From JASLZO01 sp965247995 (lineage in GTDB: Bacteria > Chloroflexota > Dehalococcoidia > UBA6926), in the NCBI GenBank assembly GCA_965247995.1, contig OZ252041.1, positions 1,674,001 to 1,738,000 of the forward strand: DNA of 64,000 bases. Reading direction: 5' to 3'. Made by a program: the position numbers and the translations under genes. Below are positions 1 to 8,563 of the stretch, piece by piece; the first letter of the stretch is position 1, and each line of letters starts with the position of its first letter. The notes under the pieces were generated by a model. It made no database searches. It had not been told where the DNA came from and saw only the letters and a list, made by a program, of their open reading frames with translations.

Positions 1-719
1 TTCGCTTCCATGAACTGGAGGATGCTGGTCGCAGGAGAGATCGGGTAACCGACAAAAAAGTCGACGCCGCCCGCGATTGCTCCGAGCGCGACTGAGTCGT
101 TGCCCTTCATCAGGATCTGCTCGTACAAGGGTGGCTCGGGCGGCGCTAACTCGCCCAGCGAGTACCCACTCTGCTTCGCCGCATCGCGCCCCAGGTCCAG
201 CCCCATCGCGTTCGCGGCGACGATTTGCTCGTCGTTCGCACGGCCCCGGGAGAACCGTCGGACGTTGAAGTCCTTCAGATACTGCTCCGGCCACTCCACG
301 AAATGCTGAATTGCTCCGAGGATGACCATGTTGGCTGCCCGCGGGTTCCCCGTGGACTTCCCCAACTCCTCGAACGGGAGGGCGACCACGTTCATCGCTT
401 GCCCGCTCGGCGGAAGGTCGAACGCTGCGGAGTCGTAAACGAGGATTCCTTCCGATGTCACTTCATCGTGATGGACCTCAAACGCCTCTTCGTTGAACGC
501 GACCAGCACATCGAGCGCGTCCCCATTGCTGAGAGCAGGTGTTGTCGAGATGCGACACTGGCTCCATGTCGGGCCGCCCATGATCTGGGACGGGAACGTC
601 ACGTACGTCATGACGTGATAACCAACCTGAGCGGCGGCTGCTGCCAGCGCTTCGGCAGCGGTGACCATCCCTTGGCCGCCTTCGCCGACGAACCGCACCA
701 CGAAATCCTTCGTTGCCAC
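1..719 (-). CDS. 2-oxoacid:acceptor oxidoreductase, fused gamma-alpha subunit (KorA type), partial
   Basis: Reading from a GTG at 719 preceded by AGGAGG, the protein begins with the gamma-type domain of 2-oxoacid:ferredoxin oxidoreductases (GEGGQGMVTAAEAL near residue 11, then TFPSQIMGGPTWSQCR). It passes at about residue 210 into the alpha (pyrimidine-binding) domain, seen as GNDSVALGAIAGG followed by GYPISPATSILQF. This gamma+alpha fusion is the usual architecture of KorA/VorB-like subunits, which oxidise 2-oxoacids to acyl-CoA while reducing ferredoxin together with a TPP-binding beta subunit. The C-terminus, and presumably the beta subunit, lie beyond the window. Substrate (2-oxoglutarate, pyruvate or branched-chain oxoacid) cannot be told from this fragment. 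Confidence 0.85.
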   Translation of the reverse strand, partial: MATKDFVVRFVGEGGQGMVTAAEALAAAAAQVGYHVMTYVTFPSQIMGGPTWSQCRISTTPALSNGDALDVLVAFNEEAFEVHHDEVTSEGILVYDSAAFDLPPSGQAMNVVALPFEELGKSTGNPRAANMVILGAIQHFVEWPEQYLKDFNVRRFSRGRANDEQIVAANAMGLDLGRDAAKQSGYSLGELAPPEPPLYEQILMKGNDSVALGAIAGGVDFFVGYPISPATSILQFMEA

Positions 720-1111
720 GCAAGATCCTCCTGGTTTTGACGCGCGCTCACCCGCTGGAATACCTCAACGGCTAGCGGATTTACGGCGGGAAAGCGCGTT
801 TCTCGTGGGACGTTATGTCCCTATCTTTTCACATGTCCCGCTTTAGACTTTGGCGTGCCGACAAAGTATAGCACCTCCGTCTGCGCCGAAGATCTCTACT
901 CAATCCACCCTACAGCCCAACCACAACCGCAAACATATACGGCGGTTTCGATACGAATCGTTCACCGTTGCCTCGTCCCCCCGTGGGCATACATAAGACA
1001 AGACGGATCGCGGTCATGGTACCGGTGCCTGAGTGAGTGGGCAATCTGAACCCGAACGTCGGTGGACACAACCTCGACCAGTAGAATGACGGCTGTTCGA
1101 GTGCCACCGCC
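720..1111. other. Divergent intergenic region without a recognisable gene
   Basis: This 392-base gap separates the leftward oxidoreductase gene from the rightward hypothetical gene at 1112, so it should contain both promoters. I see no coding frame with family resemblance, no tRNA and no strong hairpin. A TATACT-like hexamer on the minus strand (865-870) is compatible with a -10 box for the leftward gene, but no convincing -35 goes with it. Confidence 0.5.
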
Positions 1112-1951
1112 ATGGACGCGCTGAACACATCGGTCCAAGAGCTGAAACAACTCGCAGCCGCGAGCGAAGGCCGGAACGTGGCCGATGCGCAGTTCCGGCG
1201 CCGGGTGGAGTCGCTGCTCGATCTTTTCTATACGGACATCGGCGAGATCCGTCACATCGAGCTCACGGGCCTCTTTGACCTGTTCCTGATCAAGGCGCTT
1301 TACGTGGAGCGGGGTAGCACAAGCATGGAGGCCGTCACCTACCTCGGCGATCTCATGGCGCGCCACCTCCGCGTCAGAGATATCTTTCCGATCCCTGACC
1401 TCGCGAACTACTTCTCACAGCTTCTCGAGAAAATGCTTGAAGAGACCGATCGCACCAATCAGCGGCCGCAGAATCTGTTCGAAGCGAACCGAGGGATCGG
1501 GGATAGCACGTTGTTCCTCCTCGGGATCTTCCCGGCAACACTGACTCGACGGCGTGGCAGACGCCACCGTTGGGGCGGTGGGTCGCCGCGGTTCGACTCG
1601 TCGTTCTACGAGCAGCTCGGGCGTCGTCACTACTTGTGGGCAGCGGAGCATGAGCTCGCCCAATGGACCGGCCAAGACCAGCTGATGACACGGCTGTCGA
1701 ACCACTTCGACGTCTACGTGGGCGCGCTGCACGAGGTGGCAGAGACCTACATACACGGGTTCGACGTCGAACGAGTGACCAACCTCATGTTGGATAGCTA
1801 CAACGCGTGGCGTCGTACCCGCGACGAGGTCCACATGGAGAACGTACGGAAGTACGCCGCTCTCCTCGCAATAGACCCGCGGCGGGCGTTTAGATGGGCG
1901 AGCAGGGGACGCAGGCGTCGCCTGCCTATCCTCGACCCGGCGAACGATTGA
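1112..1951 (+). CDS. Hypothetical protein, 279 aa
   Basis: A full-length open frame starts at ATG 1112 and stops at 1951 before tRNA-Ser. I do not recognise the family. The protein is soluble-looking, largely helical and charged, with no signal peptide. There is an Arg-rich, Gly-rich linker around residues 146-157 that may divide two helical halves, and a strongly basic stretch near the C-terminus (residues 262-272, with many Arg). The basic segments could bind nucleic acid, but that is inference only. Codon use and GC look like the neighbours, so it is probably a genuine resident gene. Confidence 0.6.
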   Translation: MDALNTSVQELKQLAAASEGRNVADAQFRRRVESLLDLFYTDIGEIRHIELTGLFDLFLIKALYVERGSTSMEAVTYLGDLMARHLRVRDIFPIPDLANYFSQLLEKMLEETDRTNQRPQNLFEANRGIGDSTLFLLGIFPATLTRRRGRRHRWGGGSPRFDSSFYEQLGRRHYLWAAEHELAQWTGQDQLMTRLSNHFDVYVGALHEVAETYIHGFDVERVTNLMLDSYNAWRRTRDEVHMENVRKYAALLAIDPRRAFRWASRGRRRRLPILDPAND

Positions 1952-2066
1952 TCGGTGCGCCGACACCGGCCGGGTTTGCCGCCTGCCTGTGGTTTGTCCT
2001 GAACGCGTCCCAACAAGGCTGCCGTGTATTATTGAGGAGCCCAGATTGGGAACGACCTGCCTACGC

Positions 2067-2160
2067 GGAGGGATCGCATAGCCTGGTCTAGTGCGGCCGC
2101 CTGCTAAGCGGTTTGACCTGTTAAAGGGTCACATGGGTTCGAATCCCATTCCCTCCGCCA
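2067..2160 (+). tRNA. tRNA-Ser (GCT)
   Basis: The acceptor stem GGAGGGA (2067-2073) pairs with TCCCTCC (2150-2156), followed by discriminator G and an encoded CCA (2158-2160). The anticodon loop CTGCTAA has GCT at 2103-2105, between the stem arms GCCGC and GCGGT. The T-loop is GGTTCGAATCC-like, and the long variable arm is typical of a class II serine tRNA. It decodes AGC/AGU. It lies 35 bases upstream of miaB. Confidence 0.95.
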
Positions 2161-2194
2161 TTTTCGATATAGGGAAACGCTGAGGGAACAAGAG

Positions 2195-3550
2195 ATGTCG
2201 ACCTACTACATCTGGACAGTCGGTTGCCAGATGAATGTGGCGGATTCGCAGCGCCTCGGTTCCGCCCTCGACCAATTGGGGTACGAACGCATCGACGCCG
2301 CCGACGATGCAGATATCGTCGTCCTCAACAGCTGCGTCGTCCGGCAGGGCGCCGAGGACAAGGTGATCTCTCGGCTCGACTCCCTCAAAGGCCTGAAGAA
2401 GAAGAGACAAGAGGTCACGATTGCCCTGACCGGGTGCATGGTGGGCCCGAGGATCGACGACCTCCAAGACCGGTTCCCACACGTCGATTTCTTCATGCGG
2501 CCCCAGGAGATCACTGCGCTGGTCGAGTTCGCCGCGGACCGGCAGGGGTTAGCGTGCGACGCCGATCAAATGCTATTGGTGCCGTCCCAACCGCAGGTCA
2601 GCACTTTCATCCCAGTCATCCAGGGATGCGACGAGTTCTGCACCTACTGCATCGTGCCGTATCGGCGCGGCAGAGAGAGCAGCCGCCCCCTCGACGAAAT
2701 CGTCCGTGAGGCGGAGTCGCTCGTCGCACGAGGTGTCGTCGAGGTCACTCTGCTCGGTCAGATTGTCGACAAGTACGGGCATGACCTACCGGGAAACACC
2801 GATCTGGCCGACTTGCTTGAAGCGGTGAATAACGTCGAAGGCATCGAACGGATCCGGTTCCTGACTTCCCACCCACGTGATATGTCGGACCGGATTCTCC
2901 ACGCCGTCGCCGACCTCCCCAAGGTGGTGGAACACCTGAATGTTCCTTTCCAGTCTGGGAACGACGATGTACTCGCCCGTATGCGCCGCCCCTATGCCAT
3001 TGCCGAGTATCTCGACCTCATTGAACGGACCAGATCGATCGTGCGGGGCGTTGCCCTGGCAACGGACGTCATCGTCGGGTTCTGTGGGGAGACCGATGAG
3101 GAGTTTCGCGGGACCATTGACGTCCTTGAGCAGGTGCGCTTTGACACGGTCCACATCGCGGCGTACTCAACCCGCCCGGGGACGATCGCGGATCGGAAGA
3201 TCGCGGACGATGTCCCCCCGGCGGTGAAGATTGAGCGGAAGAAGCTGGTCGAACAGCTTCAAGAAGGCATCGCCACCGAGTTGAACGCATCGCTTCTTGG
3301 GGAACGGGCTCAGGTGCTCGTCGAGCGCAAGGCCAAGGGTCGTTGGGAGGGCCGCACGCGCACGAACAAGCTTGTCCACTTCGACGACCCCGATGGTCGG
3401 GATCTGGTCGGTGCGTTGACCGACCTCGATATCGTTCGCACAGGCCCCTGGTCGCTGATGGGTGCCCTCCCCGGGTTCGCCGCGGGTGGAGCAGTTGAAG
3501 AGTCCCCAGCGGAGATTGCCCTCACGTCTGTTTCGGCCGCGCCTCGATGA
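2195..3550 (+). CDS. miaB: tRNA-2-methylthio-N6-dimethylallyladenosine synthase (MiaB)
   Basis: A 451-aa methylthiotransferase of the radical-SAM/UPF0004 family, which adds the 2-methylthio group to i6A37 of tRNAs reading UNN codons. The N-terminal domain carries the three cluster-binding cysteines C11 (GCQMN), C47 (NSCVV) and C81 (LTGCM). The radical-SAM motif C145-x3-C149-x2-C152 (CDEFCTYC) follows, and a TRAM-type basic domain closes the protein. Length and motif order match MiaB better than RimO or MtaB (the GCQMN motif is typical), although subgroup assignment is by eye. The ATG at 2195 directly follows tRNA-Ser; nadC lies 33 bases downstream. Confidence 0.9.
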   Translation: MSTYYIWTVGCQMNVADSQRLGSALDQLGYERIDAADDADIVVLNSCVVRQGAEDKVISRLDSLKGLKKKRQEVTIALTGCMVGPRIDDLQDRFPHVDFFMRPQEITALVEFAADRQGLACDADQMLLVPSQPQVSTFIPVIQGCDEFCTYCIVPYRRGRESSRPLDEIVREAESLVARGVVEVTLLGQIVDKYGHDLPGNTDLADLLEAVNNVEGIERIRFLTSHPRDMSDRILHAVADLPKVVEHLNVPFQSGNDDVLARMRRPYAIAEYLDLIERTRSIVRGVALATDVIVGFCGETDEEFRGTIDVLEQVRFDTVHIAAYSTRPGTIADRKIADDVPPAVKIERKKLVEQLQEGIATELNASLLGERAQVLVERKAKGRWEGRTRTNKLVHFDDPDGRDLVGALTDLDIVRTGPWSLMGALPGFAAGGAVEESPAEIALTSVSAAPR

Positions 3551-3583
3551 TCGGGCTGCGCCCGTGACCGCCGGACAACTCCG

Positions 3584-4438
3584 GTGAAACCCCTGACGCT
3601 CGAAATCGCCCGGATCATCGATCGGGCGATCGAAGAGGACCTCGCCTGGGGCGACCTGACGACCCAAAGCATCCTGCCGCCGAACGTCACGGGCGCCGCA
3701 GTCGCAAGAGCCAAGGCGCGTGGCGTTCTGGCGGGTGTCGAAATCGCAGCGGAAGTCTTCGGCCGCGTTGATGCTGCGCTGGACATTGAAGTCTTGACGA
3801 CCGACGGAGTCTGGGTTGATCGGGGAGCAACACTGCTGCGCGTCGAAGGCCGCGCGGCTTCGATCCTGGCTGCCGAGCGCGTTGCGCTCAACTTCCTGCA
3901 ACGCCTCAGCGGTGTGGCGACGATGACCGCACTCTTCGTCGAGAAAGTGGCTGGTGCGAAAGCGAAGATCATCGACACACGCAAGACCACCCCCGGGCTC
4001 CGTGTGCTGGAGAAGTACGCGGTACGGGTCGCGGGTGGCTTCAACCATCGCTTCAACTTGAGCGACGGCATCCTGATCAAAGACAACCACGTCGATGCAC
4101 TGCGCTCCCTCGGCGGCGGCATTGAGCAAGCCGTCCTCGGAGCGAAGACCAATGCACCTCACGGGGCGCGGGTCCAGGTCGAGGTTTCGTCGGTAGAGCA
4201 GGCGATCGAAGCCGCGAACGCCGGCGCAGACGCCTTGCTCCTGGACAATATGTCGGTCGAGGAAATGGCCGAAGCAGTTCAGGCCGCTGGCGAAGGCGTG
4301 ATCGTGGAGGCCTCCGGCGGATTGACGTTAGACCGCGTTACCGCCGTCGCCGACACGGGTGTCGACCTGATCTCGGTCGGGGCCCTGACCCACTCGGCAC
4401 CCGCGCTCGACATCTCCCTCGACTTCCAGCCGAGCTAA
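3584..4438 (+). CDS. nadC: Nicotinate-nucleotide pyrophosphorylase (carboxylating), NadC
   Basis: A 284-aa quinolinate phosphoribosyltransferase that converts quinolinate and PRPP to nicotinate mononucleotide in de novo NAD synthesis. The hallmark motif TRKTTPGLRVLEKYAV followed by GGFNHRFNLSDGILIKDNH sits near residues 128-170. The C-terminal barrel shows EVSSVEQAIEA, LLLDNMS and EASGGL, as in the family. The start is GTG 3584. nadA and nadB are not in the window. Location just after miaB suggests co-transcription. Confidence 0.95.
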   Translation: MKPLTLEIARIIDRAIEEDLAWGDLTTQSILPPNVTGAAVARAKARGVLAGVEIAAEVFGRVDAALDIEVLTTDGVWVDRGATLLRVEGRAASILAAERVALNFLQRLSGVATMTALFVEKVAGAKAKIIDTRKTTPGLRVLEKYAVRVAGGFNHRFNLSDGILIKDNHVDALRSLGGGIEQAVLGAKTNAPHGARVQVEVSSVEQAIEAANAGADALLLDNMSVEEMAEAVQAAGEGVIVEASGGLTLDRVTAVADTGVDLISVGALTHSAPALDISLDFQPS

Positions 4439-4453
4439 CGCGCTCCGGCGGTG

Positions 4454-4630
4454 CTACCCGCCGAGACGGTCGATCACCAGGGTGGCCCACTCGCGCAACT
4501 GGTCCTCGATGTCGTGACCACAGCGCGGGCACTCCCGATCGCCGAACCGCAACCGCGTGTCACAACTGGGACAGCGTGGGATCAGGTCCAGCGCGGCGAG
4601 CACCGTCTCGATCTGCGATTCCGTCGCCAC
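4454..4630 (-). CDS. Small zinc-ribbon protein, 58 aa
   Basis: A short gene reading leftward from GTG 4630 to TAG at 4454. It encodes two CxxC knuckles, CPSC and CPRC, spaced 12 residues apart: a minimal zinc ribbon followed by an acidic helix (IEDQLREWATLVI). Its start codon overlaps the stop codon of the enoyl-CoA hydratase gene by one base (TAGTG), the classical arrangement for translational coupling. So it probably accompanies that enzyme's expression. Function is unknown; such ribbons may bind protein partners or nucleic acid. The main support is the intact frame, the paired CxxC motifs and the coupling. Confidence 0.7.
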   Translation of the reverse strand: MATESQIETVLAALDLIPRCPSCDTRLRFGDRECPRCGHDIEDQLREWATLVIDRLGG

Positions 4631-5511
4631 TAGCTCTGGACTGAACGTGGTCCGAATGGCTCGGGCTGGAACGGCGCGTCACGCGTCTGAATGTACGACC
4701 GTAACCCGCCCTGTTTCCCGGCCTCCTCAAGGTGCTCCTTGAAGTCTGCGCGCTGCGACGTGTGGGCCAGGGCCGCGAGTTCCGCGTTCAGGCTCCACGC
4801 GTTGTGGAGGCCCATCATCTCTAGGCCCATCGTCGCGACTGCGAGGTTGATCTTCACCGTCTCAGGCGATACAAGCGCGATGCGTTCCACGATCTGGAAG
4901 CACTCATCGAGCAGCTCGTCCGCCGGGACGACCTTGTTCACGAGCCCGATACGGAGTGCCTCCTGAGCATCGATGTGGTCGCCGGTGAGCGAATAACGCA
5001 GCGCGTTCTTGTATCCAGCCAAGAGTACCCAAATGAAGTTGGTGTTCGAGATATGCCGGACCTCCGGCTGTCCGATCACTGCCTCCTCGGACATGATCGA
5101 CATGTGGCAGGTGAGCGCGAGCCATGACGCTGCGCCAAGGCACCAGCCGTTGATCGCGGAGATGATCGGTTTCGGGAACTCCCACCGGTACAGCTGATCG
5201 TTGATGCCATTGCGGTCGCCGGTTCGCCATTGGTCGAGGAATGCTGCTACCGACTGCCCCTCGGGCACCCCGTACGGCCAGGCCGTCTCCCCTCCGCGGC
5301 CGCCGCTCATGTTCGCCCCAGCTGAGAACGCCCGACCTGCACCGGTAAGGACCACAGCCCGGATCTCCGGGTCCTCTTTCGCTTCCTCCAGTGCCTCGTG
5401 CAACTCTGCCCGCAGCTCAACGCTGAGGGAGTTGAGGGCCTCGGGCCGGTTGAGGGTGATCAGGACCCCGCTCCGCTGCTTCTCGTAGAGGATGTTTTCG
5501 TAGGAAACCAT
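4630..5511 (-). CDS. Enoyl-CoA hydratase/isomerase family protein
   Basis: A 293-aa crotonase-fold enzyme. The start of the fold (LITLNRPEALNSLS), the first oxyanion-hole segment (GAGRAFSAGANM) and the second (INGWCLGAASWLALTCH) are all visible. In the position of the hydratase catalytic glutamates there is IGQPEVRHI, keeping a Glu. The GA-ASW sequence in the second oxyanion strand departs from the usual GGG(C/M)E, so the reaction may not be simple hydration; dehalogenation, isomerisation or hydrolysis of an acyl-CoA are possible. The family acts in the cytoplasm on CoA thioesters. It is coupled to the zinc-ribbon gene downstream. Confidence 0.85.
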   Translation of the reverse strand: MVSYENILYEKQRSGVLITLNRPEALNSLSVELRAELHEALEEAKEDPEIRAVVLTGAGRAFSAGANMSGGRGGETAWPYGVPEGQSVAAFLDQWRTGDRNGINDQLYRWEFPKPIISAINGWCLGAASWLALTCHMSIMSEEAVIGQPEVRHISNTNFIWVLLAGYKNALRYSLTGDHIDAQEALRIGLVNKVVPADELLDECFQIVERIALVSPETVKINLAVATMGLEMMGLHNAWSLNAELAALAHTSQRADFKEHLEEAGKQGGLRSYIQTRDAPFQPEPFGPRSVQS

Positions 5512-5778
5512 GGCGGTGTGAGTGCCTCCTCATGTGGTGTCTCACGTTTATCTGTGCGTGGGGAAACATCGTAGCGCATGGGGTGAGCGCGAGAGGGTGA
5601 GGGTGGGGTGGTACACCTAGCGAGGTGGTACTGCGGACCTTCGCGTTACCGGTGGCGCTATGAGAGCAAGCAGACTGGCGGCGAGTGCCATATGACTCGG
5701 TCTATCCGTTTCGACCTTGGAATACCGGGGGCGACACGCGGCAGGGTGGGCAAAGGACGCGAAGGACCCGTCCGAACC

Positions 5779-6477
5779 CTACTTCGAGGGACGGGGCGTC
5801 CAACTGCGAATGCGCTTGCCGTAGAAGAGCCTGCCGGTCACGCTAGCGGGTCGCGTAACGATCGCGAGTGCCCCTTCTGCCGACCATCGGGGGTCGCCGG
5901 GGGCGTCGGGCGACATATCCGTTCTGACCCACCCAGGCGCCAGCGCATTGACAGCGACCTTGCCTCGTAACTCGTTGGCGGTGGCGATGGTGAGTGCGTG
6001 GAGGGCCGCCTTGGACACGCCATAGGAGTTCCGGAGGGTACGTCCGAGCATTCCGGACATGGAACCGACGTTGACGATGCGCGGGTCGTCCGACTCGAGT
6101 AGCAGCGGGAGCAGCCGCTTGGTGCAGAAGTACGCGCCGTACACGTTCACTTGGAACGTGGACAGGAAGGTCTCATCAGACCCCGCCGTGAGGCCGGGCT
6201 CGCTTTCGTCAAGGACGCCGGCGTTGTTGACGAGGATATCCACGGCTCCCCACTCGTCCTCGGCCCACGCAGCGATGCGGTCGACGTCCTCCGCGACGGA
6301 GACGTCGGCGGAAAGTGTGGCAAGCGCCGGGAGCTGCGCGCGCGCTCCGGCGAGCTTCGCGGGGTCTCGCGACACGGCGAGGACGTGCGCGCCCTCGGCG
6401 AGGAAGAGCTCGCTGATGTGGTAACCGATGCCACGGCTGCCGCCAGTCACAATAACGCGGCGTCCTTCAAGCTGCAC
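5779..6477 (-). CDS. Short-chain dehydrogenase/reductase (SDR) family
   Basis: A classical SDR with the NAD(P)-binding TGGSRGIG motif close to the N-terminus, NNAG in the middle, the catalytic Ser in GSMSGML and the YGVSK Tyr-Lys pair. PGWVRTDM follows the substrate lid. It oxidises or reduces an alcohol/carbonyl substrate that cannot be named from sequence. The frame extends upstream to an ATG at 6516, but the GTG at 6477 starts exactly at the first beta strand (VQLEGRRVIVTGG) and has GGAG six bases before it, so I prefer 6477. The gene stands alone between the hydratase and tRNA-Arg. Confidence 0.88.
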   Translation of the reverse strand: MQLEGRRVIVTGGSRGIGYHISELFLAEGAHVLAVSRDPAKLAGARAQLPALATLSADVSVAEDVDRIAAWAEDEWGAVDILVNNAGVLDESEPGLTAGSDETFLSTFQVNVYGAYFCTKRLLPLLLESDDPRIVNVGSMSGMLGRTLRNSYGVSKAALHALTIATANELRGKVAVNALAPGWVRTDMSPDAPGDPRWSAEGALAIVTRPASVTGRLFYGKRIRSWTPRPSK

Positions 6478-6632
6478 GTGTGACTCCGCCTTTGAGATAG
6501 GGAGGCAATTGAACAATGATCATGCGCCGGCCGTCAAACGCCCTGCGCATGGGCGTCCCACTCTTCAGCGCAGGGAACTCTGCGTAGGCCACGGCAGGCA
6601 AGGCGTTGGGAACCACGCTAATGACCTGAACT

Positions 6633-6706
6633 GGTACCCCCGCCGGGACTCGAACCCGGGCTTCCAGCTCCGGAGGCTGGCGCTCTATCCGCTGAGCTAC
6701 GGGGGC
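6633..6706 (-). tRNA. tRNA-Arg (CCG)
   Basis: Read on the minus strand: acceptor GCCCCCG pairs with CGGGGGT (one G-U), then A and an encoded CCA (6633-6635). The anticodon arm CCAGC-CTCCGGA-GCTGG contains CCG, decoding CGG arginine codons. The T-arm is CCGGG-TTCGAGT-CCCGG. All arms are intact. Confidence 0.95.
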
Positions 6707-6766
6707 GCGTGTTCGGCTCGCCGTCGATCATAGCCAACCGTCCGCGGCTCGGGACCGGGAGCCCGT

Positions 6767-8071
6767 TCAGTCCTCGTGGAGTGCGGATGCCGGAGAAGGT
6801 GCGCGTCCCCGCCGTAGACCTGGCCGGTCGTTCCGGAACGCGGGCACCAAGAAGATCGGGGCGATGAACGTCGTGGCAATCGTCATCAGCACCGCAACCC
6901 CAAACAGCGATTGGCCGATAATCCCTTCGGCTACGCCGATCCCCGCCACGATCAAACCAACCTCGCCGCGGGGCGCCATCCCGACACCCACGCGCCAGGC
7001 TCCGATCCGGCTGAACCCGGCGAGCAGGGCGGGCAGACCCGATCCAACAACCTTGCCGATGAGTGCGAGTGCGACTACAACGAGGCCGAACCCAATCGCG
7101 TCGAGCATCGCGGGCACGTCGACCAGCATTCCCATGACGACGAAGAAGACTGGGACGAGGGCGTGGTACAAACCCTGAAGCTGTTGCTCCAAACGGCGTC
7201 GAAGGTCAGTCTGCGAGAGCGCGAGCCCGATTGAATACGCGCCGATGATCATCGCGAGCCCAAAGAACTCAGCCACGGCGGCTGCTACTAGCGCCAGCGC
7301 GAAGGCGAGCGCCAAAGTTGCTCCTTGAACGCTTAACGTACCCATACCCGCGACGATGTACCGCGCCAACAGCACCCCGCCGCCGGTGAGCACGAGCCAG
7401 AAGCCCAACGCCTTCGCGCCGACCAGCGCCACGTCGGCGAGCTGCACGCTGCCCGCGACGCCGATCCCGGCCACAATGGTTAACAGCAAGATACCGAGCA
7501 CGTCGTCCACCACTGCGGCGCCCAGGATCGTTACTCCTTCAGGGGAGTCGAGTCGCCGGAGGTCATCCAGGACACGCGCGGTGATGCCCACAGACGTCGC
7601 GGTCATAATCGTCCCCACAAACAGCGCCGGGGGGTCCATGAAGCTGTCTGCGAAACCGAACGCTATCGTGATCAGATCACCGAAGAGGAACGGGAGCACC
7701 GCCCCGCCTACCGCGACGAGCGCTGCTTGCGGGGCGAACCGGAGGAAACTCCTGAGGTCCGTGTTCAACCCGGTTTCGAAGAGCAGTACGATCGCCGCGA
7801 TTTGACCGACCGCGAACAGCTCGACCGACACCGGTATCAAGGGAGTTGACCCATCCTCGGTATGGGGAATTGGGAACAAAGGGTCGAAGCCGGCAATGTG
7901 CATCCCGCCAATAGCCAACGGGCCGATGATGACGCCAGCTAGCAACTCACCCAGCACTGCGGGCTGTCGCAAGAATCGCTCGAACACCTCGCCCATGAGC
8001 TTTGCGGCGACCAGGATGATCCCCAGTTGCAGCGCGAGGTGTGCTACGAGTTCAGGGAAGGACTCTTCCAA
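6767..8071 (-). CDS. Cation:proton antiporter, CPA2/KefB-type membrane protein
   Basis: A 434-aa polytopic membrane protein with about 12 hydrophobic segments and the Na+/H+ exchanger fold of the CPA2 family. LAGVIIGPLAIGG lies near residue 45, a TATSVGITARVL segment precedes VVDDVLGILLL (the paired acidic residues expected in the ion site), and GMAPRGEVGLIVAGIG comes near the C-terminus. It lacks a C-terminal TrkA-N regulatory domain, which ends many KefB proteins. It would exchange Na+ or K+ for protons. The probable start is TTG at 8071 with GGAG upstream. It is transcribed divergently from yraN, with 62 bases between starts. Confidence 0.88.
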   Translation of the reverse strand: MEESFPELVAHLALQLGIILVAAKLMGEVFERFLRQPAVLGELLAGVIIGPLAIGGMHIAGFDPLFPIPHTEDGSTPLIPVSVELFAVGQIAAIVLLFETGLNTDLRSFLRFAPQAALVAVGGAVLPFLFGDLITIAFGFADSFMDPPALFVGTIMTATSVGITARVLDDLRRLDSPEGVTILGAAVVDDVLGILLLTIVAGIGVAGSVQLADVALVGAKALGFWLVLTGGGVLLARYIVAGMGTLSVQGATLALAFALALVAAAVAEFFGLAMIIGAYSIGLALSQTDLRRRLEQQLQGLYHALVPVFFVVMGMLVDVPAMLDAIGFGLVVVALALIGKVVGSGLPALLAGFSRIGAWRVGVGMAPRGEVGLIVAGIGVAEGIIGQSLFGVAVLMTIATTFIAPIFLVPAFRNDRPGLRRGRAPSPASALHED

Positions 8072-8095
8072 AATGGAAACTCCAAAACGGGAAAC
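8066..8095. repeat. Palindrome and adjacent imperfect repeat at the antiporter start
   Basis: TTCCAAAATGGAA (8066-8078) is a perfect inverted repeat with five-base arms. The unit TCCAAAA-GGAAAC recurs immediately afterwards with one extra base (8081-8095). It overlaps the antiporter start codon and lies in the only space available for divergent control of the antiporter and yraN, so it may be an operator. Function is inferred from position alone. Confidence 0.4.
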
Positions 8096-8133
8096 TTGGG
8101 CTAGATTACACGACGACTAGGGGTTGCTTTGCT

Positions 8134-8532
8134 ATGACATCTAGGGAGCCGCCGGGTCCCACGTGGCGCACACGTCGGGGGATGTACGCGCAGCGCGTCG
8201 CTCGCCGGGAGTTGGAAGCATCCGGTCTGCGCGTAATTGAAGAAAATTATCGGTGTCGGTGGGGCGAACTCGACATCGTCGCGGTGGATGATAGTGTGCT
8301 CATCTTTGCGGAAGTGCGGAGCCACACGGTTGGTTCGTTCGGCGCGCCGGAGGAATCGATCACACCGAAAAAAGCCGCGCGCCTGCGTCTCCTCGGCGAC
8401 CACTACCGCGACGCCCGCGCGCATCTGGACCTACCCCCATCGACACGGATTGACGTCGTCGCCGTGGACTTGGGCCACCGTGGCGAAGTCAGGTCTGTAC
8501 GGGTAATCAAGAACGCCATCGAGGAGGACTGA
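8134..8532 (+). CDS. yraN: UPF0102 family protein YraN (endonuclease-like fold)
   Basis: A 132-aa member of UPF0102, a small PD-(D/E)xK-like fold of unestablished function found in most bacteria. The conserved core is present: GMYAQRVARRELEASGL, then NYRCRWGELDIVAVDD and IFAEVRS (the E-x-R/K of the nuclease-like site), and a basic ITPKKAARLRL helix. I chose ATG 8134, which gives the family's usual length; the open frame extends further upstream, and an ATG 48 bases inside is possible. Confidence 0.88.
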   Translation: MTSREPPGPTWRTRRGMYAQRVARRELEASGLRVIEENYRCRWGELDIVAVDDSVLIFAEVRSHTVGSFGAPEESITPKKAARLRLLGDHYRDARAHLDLPPSTRIDVVAVDLGHRGEVRSVRVIKNAIEED

Positions 8533-8563
8533 GTTCTGAGGCTGGCGCTGGTACCATGCGCTC

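Noticed and set aside
865..870. TATACT-like -10 hexamer on the minus strand before the oxidoreductase gene
   Set aside because: No convincing -35 at suitable distance; not listed as a promoter.
3167..4162. 331-aa open frame on the minus strand
   Set aside because: Antisense to miaB and nadC, whose protein motifs are unambiguous; translation lacks recognisable domains.
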